Counted from the first letter of the stretch, positions 54,937 through 64,000 are shown. The stretch: 64,000 nt of DNA from Thiomonas sp. X19 (GCF_900089495.1 NZ_LT605203.1:3137547-3201546); one strand, 5' to 3'. Translations and numbers: made by a program. Notes: generated by a model from the letters alone, not told the origin.

Positions 54937-55465
54937 TCAGGCCAGCACACGCTGCGCCAGCCAGACCAGTGGCGCGCAAACCAGCAGGAATGGGACGCTG
55001 ATACGGTGGAATGCTCCGAGAGCGCCACGGCTGCCTTCCAGGCGCAGTGCAATCAGGTTGGCCAGCGAACCGATGCCCAGGCCAAAGCCGCCGACATTCA
55101 CCGCCACGGCCAGCGCGGTGTAGTCCGTGGTGTAGTGCGACAGCAGCACGGCGGTGGGGACGTTGCTGATGAACTGCGACAGCAGCGTGCCGCCCAGAAA
55201 CATCACCCAGGCCTGTTTCCAGTCCAGCGTCTGCACCAGTGCTTGCACCGGAGGCCATTGCGCCAAATGCCCCAGCCCCAGGAACATGGCCGCGAACGTT
55301 GCCAGCAGCAGCCAGTCCACCTGCTTCAGCACGTCGCGGTCGGTCAGCACGAAAACGGCCAGCACCAATCCGCAAGCCAGCGATGCGCGCCCCTCTTGGA
55401 GCAAAACCACCGTGGCTGCAAGCAGTAAACCCGCGACCACGCCAAGCATGGGGCGCTTGGGCGCG
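54937..55465 (-). pseudogene. C-terminal half of a split SLC13/ArsB-type permease
   Basis: About 176 codons: MLGVVAGLLLAATVVLLQEG, DVLKQVDWLLLATFAAMFLG, TLLSQFISNVPTAVLLSHYT and SLANLIALRLEGSRG. Membrane helices and the SNVPTAVLL motif are typical of anion permeases of the ArsB/NhaD/SLC13 group (for example YbiR-like). The N-terminal half is at 59343-59879. Removing the 55466-59342 IS and one CGCG restores one continuous frame. Confidence 0.9.
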
Positions 55466-55515
55466 TGAACCGCCCCGGTTTTTGAGGAGGCTCCAACCTT
55501 GAAGAGAATGGAGCC

Positions 55516-55839
55516 ATGAACAAGTCAAACAAGTTTTCCCCTGAAGTCCGCGAGCGCGCCGTGCGGATGGTGCAGGAGCACCGCGGTGAGTACCCCTCGC
55601 TGTGGGCCGCTGTGGAGTCGATTGCCCCCAAGATCGGCTGCTCGGCGCACACCCTGCTGGAGTGGGTCAGACGCGACGAGGTCGATGCAGGCACGCGCCC
55701 AGGCGTGACCTCGGCAGAAGCGCAGCGGGTCAAGGATCTGGAGCGCGAGGTCAAGGAATTGCGCCGGGCCAACGAGATCCTCAAGCTGGCCAGCGCGTTT
55801 TTCGCCCAGGCGGAGCTCGACCGCCGACTCAAGAGCTGA
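55516..55839 (+). CDS. IS3-family OrfA (helix-turn-helix)
   Basis: 107 residues: [20 protein letters not shown], then [20 protein letters not shown] form the helix-turn-helix; [20 protein letters not shown] is the leucine-zipper-like coiled coil typical of IS3 OrfA. It ends in the usual overlap with orfB, which is normally reached by -1 frameshifting. Intact. Confidence 0.93.
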   Translation: MNKSNKFSPEVRERAVRMVQEHRGEYPSLWAAVESIAPKIGCSAHTLLEWVRRDEVDAGTRPGVTSAEAQRVKDLEREVKELRRANEILKLASAFFAQAELDRRLKS

Positions 55840-56605
55840 AGGCATTTGTTGATCAATATCGTGACCGCTTCGGGGTCGAGCCGATCTGCAAGGTCTTGCA
55901 GATCGCCCCAAGCGGTTACCGCCTGCATGCGGCCCGGCAGCGCCATCCTGAGTTGCTGCCGGCACGCACCCAGCGCGATCAGCGGCTGATCCCCCACATC
56001 CAACAGGTCTGGCAAGCGAACATGCAGGTCTATGGCGTTGACAAGGTCTGGAAGCAAATGCACCGCGAGGGTGTGGTGGTGGCGCGCTGCACGGTGGAGC
56101 GGCTGATGCGCAGGCTCGGATTGCAGGGCACCAGGCGCGGCAAGGTCGTGCGCACCACGATCCCTGACGCCAAGGCGCTGTGTCCGCTGGACCACGTCCA
56201 CAGGGTCTTCAAGGCTGCGCGGCCCAATGCCCTTTGGGTGTCCGACTTCACCTACGTGTCCACCTGGCAGGGCTGGCTGTACGTGGCGTTCGTCATCGAC
56301 GTCTTCGCCCGGCGCATCGTCGGCTGGCGGGTGAGCAGTTCCATGCGCACGGACTTTGTGCTCGACGCGCTGGAGCAGGCGCTCTATGCCCGCCAACCCG
56401 AGCGGGACGATGCCTTGATCCATCACTCAGACAGAGGTTCGCAATATGTCAGCATTCGCTACACCGAGCGGCTGGCTGAAGCTGGGATTGAGCCTTCTGT
56501 AGGCAGCAAGGGCGACTCCTATGACAACGCCCTGGCCGAGACGATCAACGGGCTGTATAAGACCGAGCTGATCCATCGCCGTGCCCCCTGGAAGACCAAA
56601 GAATC
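55836..56605 (+). pseudogene. IS3-family OrfB transposase, 5' part (split by IS66)
   Basis: From [20 protein letters not shown] to APWKTKES. The DDE integrase core is here: ALWVSDFTYVSTWQGWLYVA (Asp), DDALIHHSDRGSQYVSI (Asp), SYDNALAETINGLYKTEL (Glu). The last residues (AWFNNHRLMEPLGYIPPAEA and following) continue at 59162-59303 beyond the IS66 element. It was intact before the insertion. Confidence 0.9.
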
Positions 56606-56667
56606 GTAAGCGGCTAGCCGTTCCACCTTGAACAGCGGATGGATAGCGGCCAACATGGTGTCCACGT

Positions 56668-57051
56668 ATGTCTGAGGTGGACGCCATGCAAATCAAGAGT
56701 GCGCCGCGGCGGCGCCACGCCGCTGAACTCAAGGCCAGGGTGCTTGCCGCGTGCGGCGAGCCCGGCGCCTCGGTGGCGGCCATTGCGCGCGCCTACGACC
56801 TCAACGCCAACCTCGTGCGCAAGTGGCGCCGTGGCGTAGCGCCAGCGGCCCGGCCGCCGGCATCACCCAGCAGCGCAGGCCACGGCGCAGGCGAGTTCAT
56901 CGCGCTGGCTTTGCCAAGTCGTGAGGCCGTCCCAACAGCGCTGGCAGACATCCGCATCGAACTGCGCCGGGGTGCCACGAGCGTTGCCGTGAGCTGGCCC
57001 CTGGCGGCTGCCGATCAGTGCGCGGCGTGGCTTCGCGGTTGGCTACGATGA
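56668..57051 (+). CDS. tnpA: IS66 TnpA (Orf1)
   Basis: 127 residues: RRRHAAELKARVLAACGEPG and VAAIARAYDLNANLVRKWRR form a helix-turn-helix; the C-terminus IRIELRRGATSVAVSWPLAA is typical. A better Shine-Dalgarno (GAGGTGG) precedes the inner ATG at 56686. The stop overlaps the tnpB start (ATGA). Confidence 0.9.
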   Translation: MSEVDAMQIKSAPRRRHAAELKARVLAACGEPGASVAAIARAYDLNANLVRKWRRGVAPAARPPASPSSAGHGAGEFIALALPSREAVPTALADIRIELRRGATSVAVSWPLAAADQCAAWLRGWLR

Positions 57052-57389
57052 TCCGCATCGATCAACTGTGGCTGGCCGTTGAGCCGCTGGACATGCGCGC
57101 CGGCACCGAGCGTTTGCTCGCCCGCGTGGTGCAAGTGTTCGGCTCGGCCCAGGCCCATCACGGCTACCTGTTCGCCAACGCACGCGCCACCCGCATCAAG
57201 CTGCTCGTGCATGACGGCTTCGGCGTGTGGTGTGCGGCGCGGCGCTTGAACGACGGCCGTTTCGTGTGGCCGCGCGAGGTTCCCACCGCGGCCGCGCCGA
57301 TGACCTTGACGCAGCTGCAATTTGACGCCTTGGTGCTCGGATTGCCCTGGCAGCGGCTGGAGCAAATGCGGGTGATCACACGCATGTGA
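57048..57389 (+). CDS. tnpB: IS66 TnpB (Orf2)
   Basis: 113 residues from MIRIDQLWLAVEPLDMRAGT; GYLFANARATRIKLLVHDGF and FDALVLGLPWQRLEQM are the IS66 Orf2 signatures. It is translationally coupled to tnpA. Complete. Confidence 0.92.
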   Translation: MIRIDQLWLAVEPLDMRAGTERLLARVVQVFGSAQAHHGYLFANARATRIKLLVHDGFGVWCAARRLNDGRFVWPREVPTAAAPMTLTQLQFDALVLGLPWQRLEQMRVITRM

Positions 57390-57469
57390 TGGCGGCTGAT
57401 CGCACGGATGGGATTGGACATTGAGAAGCAGCGCGGCGGCTATTCGGACATGTCCGAATAGCCGCGCCA

Positions 57470-59089
57470 ATGCTGGCTTTGCACAAGACGCGCATGCTCA
57501 ATGTGCACGAACTCAAAGCCCAGGACCTGTATGGTCTGAGCCCCGTCGCGCTGACCGAAATCGCGGAGCAAATGCTCCAGCACATCGACGAGCAAAGCCG
57601 GCACATTGCAGCCCAAGCGCAGGACATCAAGTTCCGTGACGCCAAGATCGAGCGCATCACGTTCGAGCTGGCGCGCCTGAAGGCGTGGAAGTTCGCGGCC
57701 AAGACTGAAGCCATGAACGCCGAGCAGCGCCAACTCTTCGAGGAGACACTCGCCGCCGACGAGGCCAGCCTCGAGGCACAGCTCGAAGCGCTGCAGGCGC
57801 AGGCTGGCGCGCAGCCCGATGTGGTGCCACAAGAACCGCGACGCCGCCCCAAGCGGCAGGCCCTACCCGAACACTTGGTGCGTGTCGAACATCAGCACGA
57901 GCCCGAGGACACCACCTGCCCATCTCCGGATTGCGGCCAGCCGATGGTGCGCGTGGGCGAAGACGTGAGCGAGCGCCTGGACATCGTGCCGGCGCAGTTC
58001 TTCGTGCACCGCCACATCCGTGGCAAGTGGGCCTGCCGCTGCTGCGAGCTGCTGGTGCAAGAGCCGGTGGCGCCGCAGATCATCGACAGCGGCATGCCCG
58101 CCGCCGGCCTGATGGCGCACACCCTGGTCAGCCGCTTCGTCGACCACCTGCCGTACTACCGCCAGGAGCAGATCAACGCCCGCTCAGGCGTGCACACGCC
58201 GCGCTCGACGCTGGCGGCATGGTCCGGGCGCGGTGGCGCCGCATTGCAGCCGCTGTTCGACGCGCAGCGCGAGTTCGTGCTCGGTGCGCAGGTGCTGCAC
58301 GCCGACGAGACGCCGGTGAACATGCTCGACCCTGGGGCGGGCAAGACGAGACGAGCCTACGTCTGGGCCTACGCGCGCAGCGGCTTCGATGCGTTGCCGG
58401 GCGTGGCCTATGACTTCTGCGTCGGGCGCGGTGCCAAGTACCCGATGGCCTTCTTGCAAGGCTGGTCGGGCACGCTGGTGCGCGACGAGTTCAAGGGCTA
58501 CGAGAGCGTGCTCAAGCCCGATGGGAGGACGGCGGCCGGCTGTCTTGCCCACGCCAGGCGCAAGTTCGACGAGCTGATCAAGGTCAACCAGAGCCCGGTG
58601 GCTACGCAGGCGTTGCAGCGCATCGCCTGGCTCTACCGCATCGAGCGCGAGGCGCGGGACTTGACCGAAGAAGAACGGCTTGCCATGCGGCAAGCCCGCT
58701 CGAAACCACTGTGGGAGGAATTGCACGTCTGGCTGCGGCTGGAGCGAACGCATGTGCCCGAGGGCAGCGCGATCGCCGGCGCCATCGACTACAGCCTCAA
58801 CGCCTGGACAGCGTTGACGGCCAACCTGAACGACGGCATGGTGCAGGTCGACAACAACCACATCGAGAACCTGATGCGGCCCTGGGCAATGGGACGCAAG
58901 GCGTGGCTGTTCGCCGGCAGTGAACTGGCGGGCCAGCGCGCCGCCGTCGTGATGAGTCTGGTGCAATCGGCCAAGCTCAATGGGCATGATCCGTGGGCCT
59001 ACCTCAAGGACGTTCTGACGCGGCTGCCCACACACATGAACAGCCGCATCGAGGAGCTGCTGCCGCATCGCTGGCAGCCAATGGGCTGA
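57470..59089 (+). CDS. tnpC: IS66 TnpC transposase
   Basis: 539 residues. Leucine-rich N-terminus (ITFELARLKAWKFAAKTEAM), zinc-finger-like CPSPDCGQPM, then the DDE core: LHADETPVNMLDPG, VRDEFKGYESVLK and DNNHIENLMRPWAMGRKAWLF. Either 57470 or the inner ATG at 57494 could start it. Complete and in an intact element, so it could be active. Confidence 0.94.
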   Translation: MLALHKTRMLNVHELKAQDLYGLSPVALTEIAEQMLQHIDEQSRHIAAQAQDIKFRDAKIERITFELARLKAWKFAAKTEAMNAEQRQLFEETLAADEASLEAQLEALQAQAGAQPDVVPQEPRRRPKRQALPEHLVRVEHQHEPEDTTCPSPDCGQPMVRVGEDVSERLDIVPAQFFVHRHIRGKWACRCCELLVQEPVAPQIIDSGMPAAGLMAHTLVSRFVDHLPYYRQEQINARSGVHTPRSTLAAWSGRGGAALQPLFDAQREFVLGAQVLHADETPVNMLDPGAGKTRRAYVWAYARSGFDALPGVAYDFCVGRGAKYPMAFLQGWSGTLVRDEFKGYESVLKPDGRTAAGCLAHARRKFDELIKVNQSPVATQALQRIAWLYRIEREARDLTEEERLAMRQARSKPLWEELHVWLRLERTHVPEGSAIAGAIDYSLNAWTALTANLNDGMVQVDNNHIENLMRPWAMGRKAWLFAGSELAGQRAAVVMSLVQSAKLNGHDPWAYLKDVLTRLPTHMNSRIEELLPHRWQPMG

Positions 59090-59161
59090 GGTCGTCGCCG
59101 ACCTGCGCGCACGCTGCGGTCAACTCGTCAAGGTGGGGTGGCTAGCCGCTTACAAAGAATC

Positions 59162-59303
59162 GGTGGAGCTGGCGACCCTGGAATGGGTAGCTTGGTTCAA
59201 CAACCACAGACTGATGGAACCCCTGGGCTATATCCCGCCGGCAGAAGCTGAGGCAAACTACTGGCGGCAGCAAGCCAGTCAGGCCACCACGGTGGCGGCC
59301 TGA
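59162..59303 (+). pseudogene. IS3-family OrfB transposase, 3' part
   Basis: Encodes VELATLEWVAWFNNHRLMEP, then GYIPPAEAEANYWRQQASQA and the stop. It continues the OrfB frame of 55836-56605 after the IS66 and its target duplication. Confidence 0.9.
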
Positions 59304-59342
59304 CTTAGACCAACTGGCCTCCACGGAACCCGGGGCGGTTCA

Positions 59343-59879
59343 CGCGGGGTCGCGCGCAGACGCCGAAGTGGGCGGCGCGCCGCTTTCATCCAGCCGCAAG
59401 GCCCGGGCGGGGAATGCAAACCAGGTCAGGGCCAGCAGCATGGCCGTCATCACCAGGAAGGCGGGAGTCATGGCAGCGAGGAACTCGACCATCGACAAGC
59501 CCGAGCGCTGCCACAGCAGCAGGTTCTGCGGATTGCCGATGGGGCTGAGCGTGGAGCCGGCATTGACCGCGAGCGCCTCGAAGATCACCAGCCTGAGCAC
59601 CGGGATCTCGGCTTCGGCACCGAACGCCACGGTGAGGGGGACGACCAGGAACAGGCTGACGTCATTGGTCAGCAGCATCGACAGCATTGCGGCGGCGCTC
59701 ACCAGCAACAGCGCCAGTCCGCGCAGGGTGCGCATGCGCCGGGTCAAGGCCTGCGCCGCCTGCTGAACGTAGCCGCTGCGGCGTATCCCCTCGATGCTGA
59801 CGAGCAAGGCCACCAGCCCCAGCAGGGTGGGCAGATCGAGCCAGCCGCGGTAATGGTCCCAGGAGCGCGGATCAACCAC
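59343..59879 (-). pseudogene. N-terminal half of the split SLC13/ArsB-type permease
   Basis: From VVDPRSWDHYRGWLDLPTLL to GAPPTSASARDP. Helices LVALLVSIEGIRRSGYVQQA, ALLLVSAAAMLSMLLTNDVS and STLSPIGNPQNLLLWQRSGL contain the permease motif (SxIGNPQN) of the ArsB/SLC13 group. The true start may be upstream of GTG 59879, since the frame is open (YQERLLLIFGLLALALG). The complete protein would have about 350 residues. Confidence 0.88.
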
Positions 59880-59971
59880 GCCGAGCGCCAGCGCGAGCAG
59901 GCCGAAAATGAGCAGCAGGCGCTCCTGATAGCAGAGCGGCGAACCAGCGCCGGACCTGAGCCCGCAGCACC

Positions 59972-61189
59972 TCAGGCGCCGCTGTTCGCGGCGGAGTCGT
60001 CGCTGGTGAGGTCCATCGCCGCCAGTCGCCAGTGCCGCCCGGCCTGGTCTTCGCGCTCGATGCGCTCCTGCAAACGTGCCAAGGCTGCGTGGATGGCCCC
60101 GCGCAGGCGGCGCTCGTCAGGCTGGCACAGCTCCAGCGCCTTGTGCAGATACTGCTGCGCCTTGCCCCACAACTCCAGCTCGGCGCAGGCGCGCGCTGCA
60201 AGGAACAAGGCCTGCGCTTCCTGCGGCCAGCGGTCGACCCAGGCTTCGGCCTGGGCCACGAAATTGGCGTCGATGCCGCCGAGCATGCCGCGCAGCGCGG
60301 GCATCAGCGCGGCCGGTTCAGCGCCGGGTGCGCGCAGGGCCTCGACCAGCAGGGCGCGAGCCTGCTGCGCCTGGCCGGCGGCGAACAGACCGCGAGCGCC
60401 TGCCACGGCAATCTGAGGATCGCGCCGCAAGGCCGGGTCGAAGGACTTCCACAGGACTTCCAGAGACTCGGCGTCGTGGTTGGCCTGGCGGATGAGGCCG
60501 AGCGCCGCGCCGTGAATCATGGCCTGGGCCGCCGCAGGGTGCAGCCCATGATGCTTGCGCAGTGTGGTAGCCAGGCGCAAGACTTCGGCGTGATCGTGCA
60601 GCGCACGCGCGGCCGACAGGGCAAGGCGCATGGTCTGGGTACGGCGCTGCATGCCGCTGGAGAGTCTGCGCAAGGCCAACTGCGCGGCTTGCGCGTCGCG
60701 CGCTTCGATCTGCCAGTCCGCCTGCATCAAGGTGCCGGTCTCACGCGCCGGGGCGGGCAAGGCTTGCAGATAGGCATCGCGCCGCTCGTAGGCCTGCATC
60801 GCCTGCGCCGCCTGCGCCGCGGTCAGCAGCGCACCGGGCTTGAAGGCATCCACTTCCGAAGCCTTGCCGGCCGCCCGCTCGGCGCGGCGAAAGCGCCCAC
60901 CCAGCAGATGCATGATGGACTCGTGCAGCGCTGCGGCCGCCACCTGCATGCGCCGGCGCGAGCGAAACAGGGCCGCAGCGCGCGGCAGGCCGAGCAAGAG
61001 GCTGAAGGCGCGGATGGCGATGTAGAACAGCACGAAGCCGAGCAGCAGCAAGAGCACGGCAAGGTTGAGCGACAGGTCGATGCGGTATGGCGGCAGCAAG
61101 ATGGCGACATTGCCGGGCCTGCCGCTGGCCGCCATGGCCAGCAGCGCCGCAGCCAGCGCCAGTGCGACGACCCAGGCGAGCCAGCGCAT
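59972..61189 (-). CDS. hemY: HemY-like heme biosynthesis-associated protein
   Basis: 405 residues. Two membrane helices at the N-terminus (LAWVVALALAAALLAMAASG, NLAVLLLLLGFVLFYIAIRA) followed by TPR-like helices (LGGRFRRAERAAGKASEVDA, AQALFLAARACAELELWGKA). It is the beta/gammaproteobacterial HemY, distinct from protoporphyrinogen oxidase. The start overlaps the hemX stop by one base (TGATG). Last gene of hemC-hemD-hemX-hemY. Confidence 0.88.
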   Translation of the reverse strand: MRWLAWVVALALAAALLAMAASGRPGNVAILLPPYRIDLSLNLAVLLLLLGFVLFYIAIRAFSLLLGLPRAAALFRSRRRMQVAAAALHESIMHLLGGRFRRAERAAGKASEVDAFKPGALLTAAQAAQAMQAYERRDAYLQALPAPARETGTLMQADWQIEARDAQAAQLALRRLSSGMQRRTQTMRLALSAARALHDHAEVLRLATTLRKHHGLHPAAAQAMIHGAALGLIRQANHDAESLEVLWKSFDPALRRDPQIAVAGARGLFAAGQAQQARALLVEALRAPGAEPAALMPALRGMLGGIDANFVAQAEAWVDRWPQEAQALFLAARACAELELWGKAQQYLHKALELCQPDERRLRGAIHAALARLQERIEREDQAGRHWRLAAMDLTSDDSAANSGA

Positions 61190-62358
61190 CAGTTGCTCCC
61201 CAAGCCGAGCGTGGCCAGCACCGCGAGCGATTGCAGGTTGGTGGCGGGCTGGGCGGCAAGGTCGATCTGCCCCGCCTGCCGCGCCAGGGCCATGGCGGTT
61301 TGGGTGCGCGGCTGGCGCTCGTTGAAGCTGGCACGCAGCGCCTGCTCGATGCGGCGCATATCGGCCTTGTAGCCCGAGGCGTTGCGCGACAGCAGGTCGA
61401 GCCGGGCGTTGAGCACCTGCAGCTTGAGGTTCTCACGCAGGTAATCGGTCTGCGTCGGCGCCATGAGCAGCGCATTGGGTCGATCCACCTTGGTGATGCT
61501 GACGAGCTGGCGCACCTGCTCCCACGCGACATGCGCCCAGCGCCCCAGCCACGGCGCCCAGCCCGGGCCTTGCGCGCTGCGCCCGGCGTTCGTCGAGGCC
61601 TCCTCCGATGCCGTCCCTTCCAGCGGCGCAGCCGAAGACAAGGGCTGGAGCTGGTCCACCAGGGCTGCAAGCGCATCCAGGCGCTGCGCGGCGGCGGGGA
61701 TATCGGGCGCGACACTGCTCTTGAGCCGGCTCAGGTCTTGTTGCACGGCGCGCAACACCAGGGCGGCGCGCGGGTTGTTGGCGCGCTTGAGTCGCGCGAC
61801 GGACGACTCCAGCGTGCTCACCAGCGGGCTCAGGCTGCCGGTGAGTTCGGCCTGCTGCTGTGCCAGCGCGATGAGTTCGGCGGTCTGGCCGAGGAAGGCA
61901 TCGTCGCGGCTCTTGGCGAAGTCCTGGTAGAGCTGCTGCAGAGCCTGGCGCTGAGCCGCCAGGTCTTGTTCGCGCGACTCCAGCACGGCCACTCTGGCCA
62001 TCAATTCGCGCGAGGCCTCGGCCGACTGCTTGGCAATCGTGCGCGCCTCGATGGACGTGGTGTCGGTGTTCTGCAGGCGGCGCGCAATTTCGGCCTGCGT
62101 GGCATAAAGCCGGCCATCGAGCCACCAGGCCACCACCGCCACCAACAGGAGCAGGGCGACGATGGCCAGCCACACCAGGCGCAGGCCGTGCGCGGCGGCG
62201 GGAGGCTGCCCGGGCCATCCGGCGGGCGGCAAGCTTGGCGCGATCGGCGCCTCAGGGGGCGGCGTGCCCGCGAGCGTCGCAGGCTCGCCGGCATTGGAGC
62301 CCATGGGCTCGGAGGGCGCCGCAACGCCTGCGGCTTGAGGTGGAATCGGCTCGGACAT
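61189..62358 (-). CDS. hemX: HemX-like protein (uroporphyrinogen-III methyltransferase-related)
   Basis: 389 residues. A Pro-rich N-terminus, one membrane helix (LVWLAIVALLLLVAVVAWWL), then a long coiled coil (AVLESREQDLAAQRQALQQL and following) and a periplasmic domain ending LAVLATLGLGSN. Annotated as HemX although a methyltransferase fold is not evident. It lies between hemD and hemY in the conserved order. MSEPIPPQ (62358) is chosen as start. Confidence 0.88.
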   Translation of the reverse strand: MSEPIPPQAAGVAAPSEPMGSNAGEPATLAGTPPPEAPIAPSLPPAGWPGQPPAAAHGLRLVWLAIVALLLLVAVVAWWLDGRLYATQAEIARRLQNTDTTSIEARTIAKQSAEASRELMARVAVLESREQDLAAQRQALQQLYQDFAKSRDDAFLGQTAELIALAQQQAELTGSLSPLVSTLESSVARLKRANNPRAALVLRAVQQDLSRLKSSVAPDIPAAAQRLDALAALVDQLQPLSSAAPLEGTASEEASTNAGRSAQGPGWAPWLGRWAHVAWEQVRQLVSITKVDRPNALLMAPTQTDYLRENLKLQVLNARLDLLSRNASGYKADMRRIEQALRASFNERQPRTQTAMALARQAGQIDLAAQPATNLQSLAVLATLGLGSN

Positions 62359-62459
62359 GCGGCTGATTCTAGGCAAGCTTGAAGTCCGTCTGAAGCCGAG
62401 GCCCGGCCCGGCTCATCCCACGGCCCGAAACCGAATGGCCAAGGCCGCGCCCGAGGCCT

Positions 62460-63290
62460 TCAAGAAACGCGCAAGGCCTGGAGGATGGACGCCGTATCGG
62501 GTGTGCACAGGTCGACCCGGCCAAAGCCTATTTCCCGCGCCGACGCCGCAATGCGCGCATGCGTGGCCAGGGCGCGATGTTGCCCCAGCACGCTGGCTTG
62601 CAGCCCTGCTGGCGCCAGCAGGTTTTGCAGATTGCGCACGCCTTCGGATGCGGTGAGCAGCCAGGTCGCCCGGCCGGCAGAACCCCCGGAATCCGCCAGC
62701 AAGCTGCGCAGCCGGGTGAGCGTGGCCGCGTCGGGCGCGGGCGCCTCGCGGCGGTAGACGCTGACGCGGCACACCCGGGCACCGGCAGCCGTGAGGGTGT
62801 CGGCCAACCAGTCGCGCCCTGCGCCGCCACGCAACAGCAGCACGCGCGCATCGGCCCAGCGCTGCTGCGGCAAGCGGGCGCAAAGTCCCTGGAGCGCCAG
62901 CCAAAGCCCTTCCGAGTCGGCCGCTTCCGCCGGTGCCGAAATGATGCGCAACGTGTCGGACGACTCGCCGCGTGCGCGCAGCGCCTGCTCGAACGCTGCG
63001 CGGCTGCCGGGGCCGACCAGACCCACCGCGCAGGCTTCAGGCCAGGGGGTGCGCAACATGCCCAGCGCAGCATGTACCGCCGCGGGGCTGACCGGCACGG
63101 CCAGGTCGAAATCGGCCAGGGCAGCGAGTGCCTGCGCCGCCGCTGCCGCATCCCGCGGCGGCAAGATGCGGATGAGTGGAAAGTGGTGCAACACCACGCC
63201 CGCCTGGCGCAACGCCAGGCTGCGCGCATCGTCACCGGCCTCGGCCTGTGGACGCGTCAGGATGAGGCTGGTGGGTGGATTGGCGGGCAT
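62460..63290 (-). CDS. hemD: Uroporphyrinogen-III synthase
   Basis: 276 residues. Cyclises hydroxymethylbilane with inversion of ring D. LILTRPQAEAGDDARSLALR begins the fold; VSPAAVHAALGMLR, VGLVGPGSRAAFEQALRARG, LLLRGGAGRDWLADTLTAAG and VYRREAPAPDA are typical of this poorly conserved family. Between hemC and hemX. Confidence 0.9.
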   Translation of the reverse strand: MPANPPTSLILTRPQAEAGDDARSLALRQAGVVLHHFPLIRILPPRDAAAAAQALAALADFDLAVPVSPAAVHAALGMLRTPWPEACAVGLVGPGSRAAFEQALRARGESSDTLRIISAPAEAADSEGLWLALQGLCARLPQQRWADARVLLLRGGAGRDWLADTLTAAGARVCRVSVYRREAPAPDAATLTRLRSLLADSGGSAGRATWLLTASEGVRNLQNLLAPAGLQASVLGQHRALATHARIAASAREIGFGRVDLCTPDTASILQALRVS

Positions 63291-63323
63291 GGGCCTTGCC
63301 TCGGGTCGCCTGCCCCCGGCAGC

Positions 63324-64000
63324 TCAGACCGCCTGCAGCTGCTCGAGCATGGCTTGCGCGCCCTGCGCCTGCAAGGCGAGCGCCGCCTCGCGGCCCAGCG
63401 CTTCGGCGGCCTGCAGGGTGCTCACCTCGGCAGCGATGTCGGCGCGCAACATGCGGCTGCCGTCCGGCAGGCCGAGCAAGGCGCGCAGTTGCAGGGTCGA
63501 GCCCGACCAGGTCGCATGCGCCCCAAGCGGCGTGCTGCAACTGCCGCCCAGAACGCGTGCCACGGCGCGCTCGGCAGCGGCGCACAGATGCGTGGGCACA
63601 TGATCCAGCGGCCCCAATGCTGCAGCCACGTCGGCGCGGTCGGCGCGAATTTCGATGCCCAGCGCAGCCTGGCCCACGGCCGGCAGCATCTCCGTGGTGT
63701 CGATCAACGCACGGATGCGGTTCTCCAGACCGAGGCGCTTCAAGCCCGCGGCAGCCAGGACGATGCCCTCGTACTGGCCTGCGTCGAGCTTGCGCAGGCG
63801 GGTGTCGAGGTTGCCGCGCAGCGGCAACACCTTCAAGTCGGGGCGCAGCGCGCGGATCTGCATTTCCCGGCGCAGGCTGGACGTGCCGACCACCGCGCCC
63901 TGCGGCAGCGCGGTGAAATGCGCCGCCTTGCTCGAAACCCAGGCGTCGCGCGGATCTTCGCGCTGCATGATGACCGGCAGGGCAAAGCCCTCGGGCAACA
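63324..64000 (-). CDS. hemC: Porphobilinogen deaminase, N-terminus beyond window edge
   Basis: About 225 C-terminal residues. GTSSLRREMQIRALRPDLKV, LRGNLDTRLRKLDAGQYEGI and GQAALGIEIRADRADVAAAL are HemC landmarks; the dipyrromethane-cofactor Cys lies in LGGSCSTPLGAHA. It makes hydroxymethylbilane from four porphobilinogens and feeds HemD. It precedes hemD by 33 bases. Confidence 0.95.
   Translation of the reverse strand, partial: LPEGFALPVIMQREDPRDAWVSSKAAHFTALPQGAVVGTSSLRREMQIRALRPDLKVLPLRGNLDTRLRKLDAGQYEGIVLAAAGLKRLGLENRIRALIDTTEMLPAVGQAALGIEIRADRADVAAALGPLDHVPTHLCAAAERAVARVLGGSCSTPLGAHATWSGSTLQLRALLGLPDGSRMLRADIAAEVSTLQAAEALGREAALALQAQGAQAMLEQLQAV

Larger units (their letters stand above)
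56606..59153 (+). mobile_element. Complete IS66-family element (2548 bp)
   Basis: Inverted repeats GTAAGCGGCTAGCC at both ends, with an 8-bp target duplication AAAGAATC at 56598-56605 and 59154-59161. Contains tnpA, tnpB and tnpC in order. It is inserted in orfB of the IS3 element, making a nest of permease, IS3 and IS66. Confidence 0.96.
55466..59342 (+). mobile_element. IS3-family element, itself interrupted by IS66
   Basis: Inverted repeats TGAACCGCCCCGG at 55466 and, as reverse complement, at 59342. Direct duplication CGCG at 55462-55465 and 59343-59346. It contains orfA and orfB; orfB is interrupted at 56605 by the IS66 element. Without the IS66 insert it would be about 1.32 kb. Confidence 0.92.

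Noticed and set aside
1..64000. CRISPR arrays, rRNA or complete tRNA genes
   Set aside because: No regularly spaced direct repeats, no rRNA sequence and no complete cloverleaf was recognised.

Overview
The window is high-GC, gene-dense DNA from a betaproteobacterium. The right-hand core (valS, galU, uvrD and a hemC-hemD-hemX-hemY operon) points to Burkholderiales. Periplasmic sulfite oxidation (sorAB), arsenic and copper resistance, a cNOR operon and remnants of oxygen-independent ubiquinone synthesis suggest a chemolithotrophic, metal-tolerant, Thiomonas-like organism. The genus is inferred from gene content and was not tested.

Layout. 1-7.6 kb is an accessory island: a large serine recombinase with two small partner ORFs, a 5'-truncated tandem AAA+ ATPase, an AAA_14/DUF4143 ATPase, small unknown proteins, a Dam-type adenine methylase, a membrane-anchored AbrB-like protein, and a TOTE-type primase cut by an IS1380 fragment. 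8-11.4 kb is a nitric oxide reductase operon (norC, norB, two small membrane proteins) behind a heme-copper oxidase fragment, bracketed by IS1380 sequence on both sides. 11.4-24.5 kb is mostly mobile DNA: a complete IS1380; an IS1634 element with an IS4 element nested in it; IS1380, IS66, IS1634 and IS5 remnants; and a 3'-truncated group II intron. Stranded among these are a Crp/Fnr regulator and fragments of ubiV and of a GAF-EAL protein. 24.9-31 kb holds a low-GC outer-membrane barrel gene, copCD, an SDR and an enoyl-CoA hydratase divergent from an HxlR regulator, and decayed toxin-antitoxin genes. 31.2-34 kb holds a convergent pair of paralogous exported proteins of no family I recognise, plus VOC and cupin genes. 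34.3-39.5 kb is a sulfite-oxidation cluster (DsrE-like, sorA, sorB, a frameshifted ORF, an exported superoxide-reductase-like protein), with a second identical IS1380 wedged upstream of sorA. 39.8-41.8 kb contains IS remnants and a Phd/VapC module.

From 41.8 kb the sequence is core-like: uvrD, valS, galU, a TusA-like protein, an erythrin-VIT (MbfA-like) iron protein, arsR-arsI'-arsC-arsB, a His-rich DMT transporter and cysM. An SLC13/ArsB-type permease gene is split by an IS3 element that is itself split by an intact IS66 element; both target-site duplications are readable and removing the insertions restores the frame. hemY, hemX, hemD and a partial hemC close the window.

The main theme is IS-driven erosion of an anaerobic/denitrification module (norCB, a Crp/Fnr regulator, ubiV) and of a defence-type island, next to functional sulfur, arsenic and copper genes. 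The strongest candidates for undescribed biology are the convergent paralogues at 31.3-33.0 kb and the methylase/ATPase/AbrB/TOTE island.
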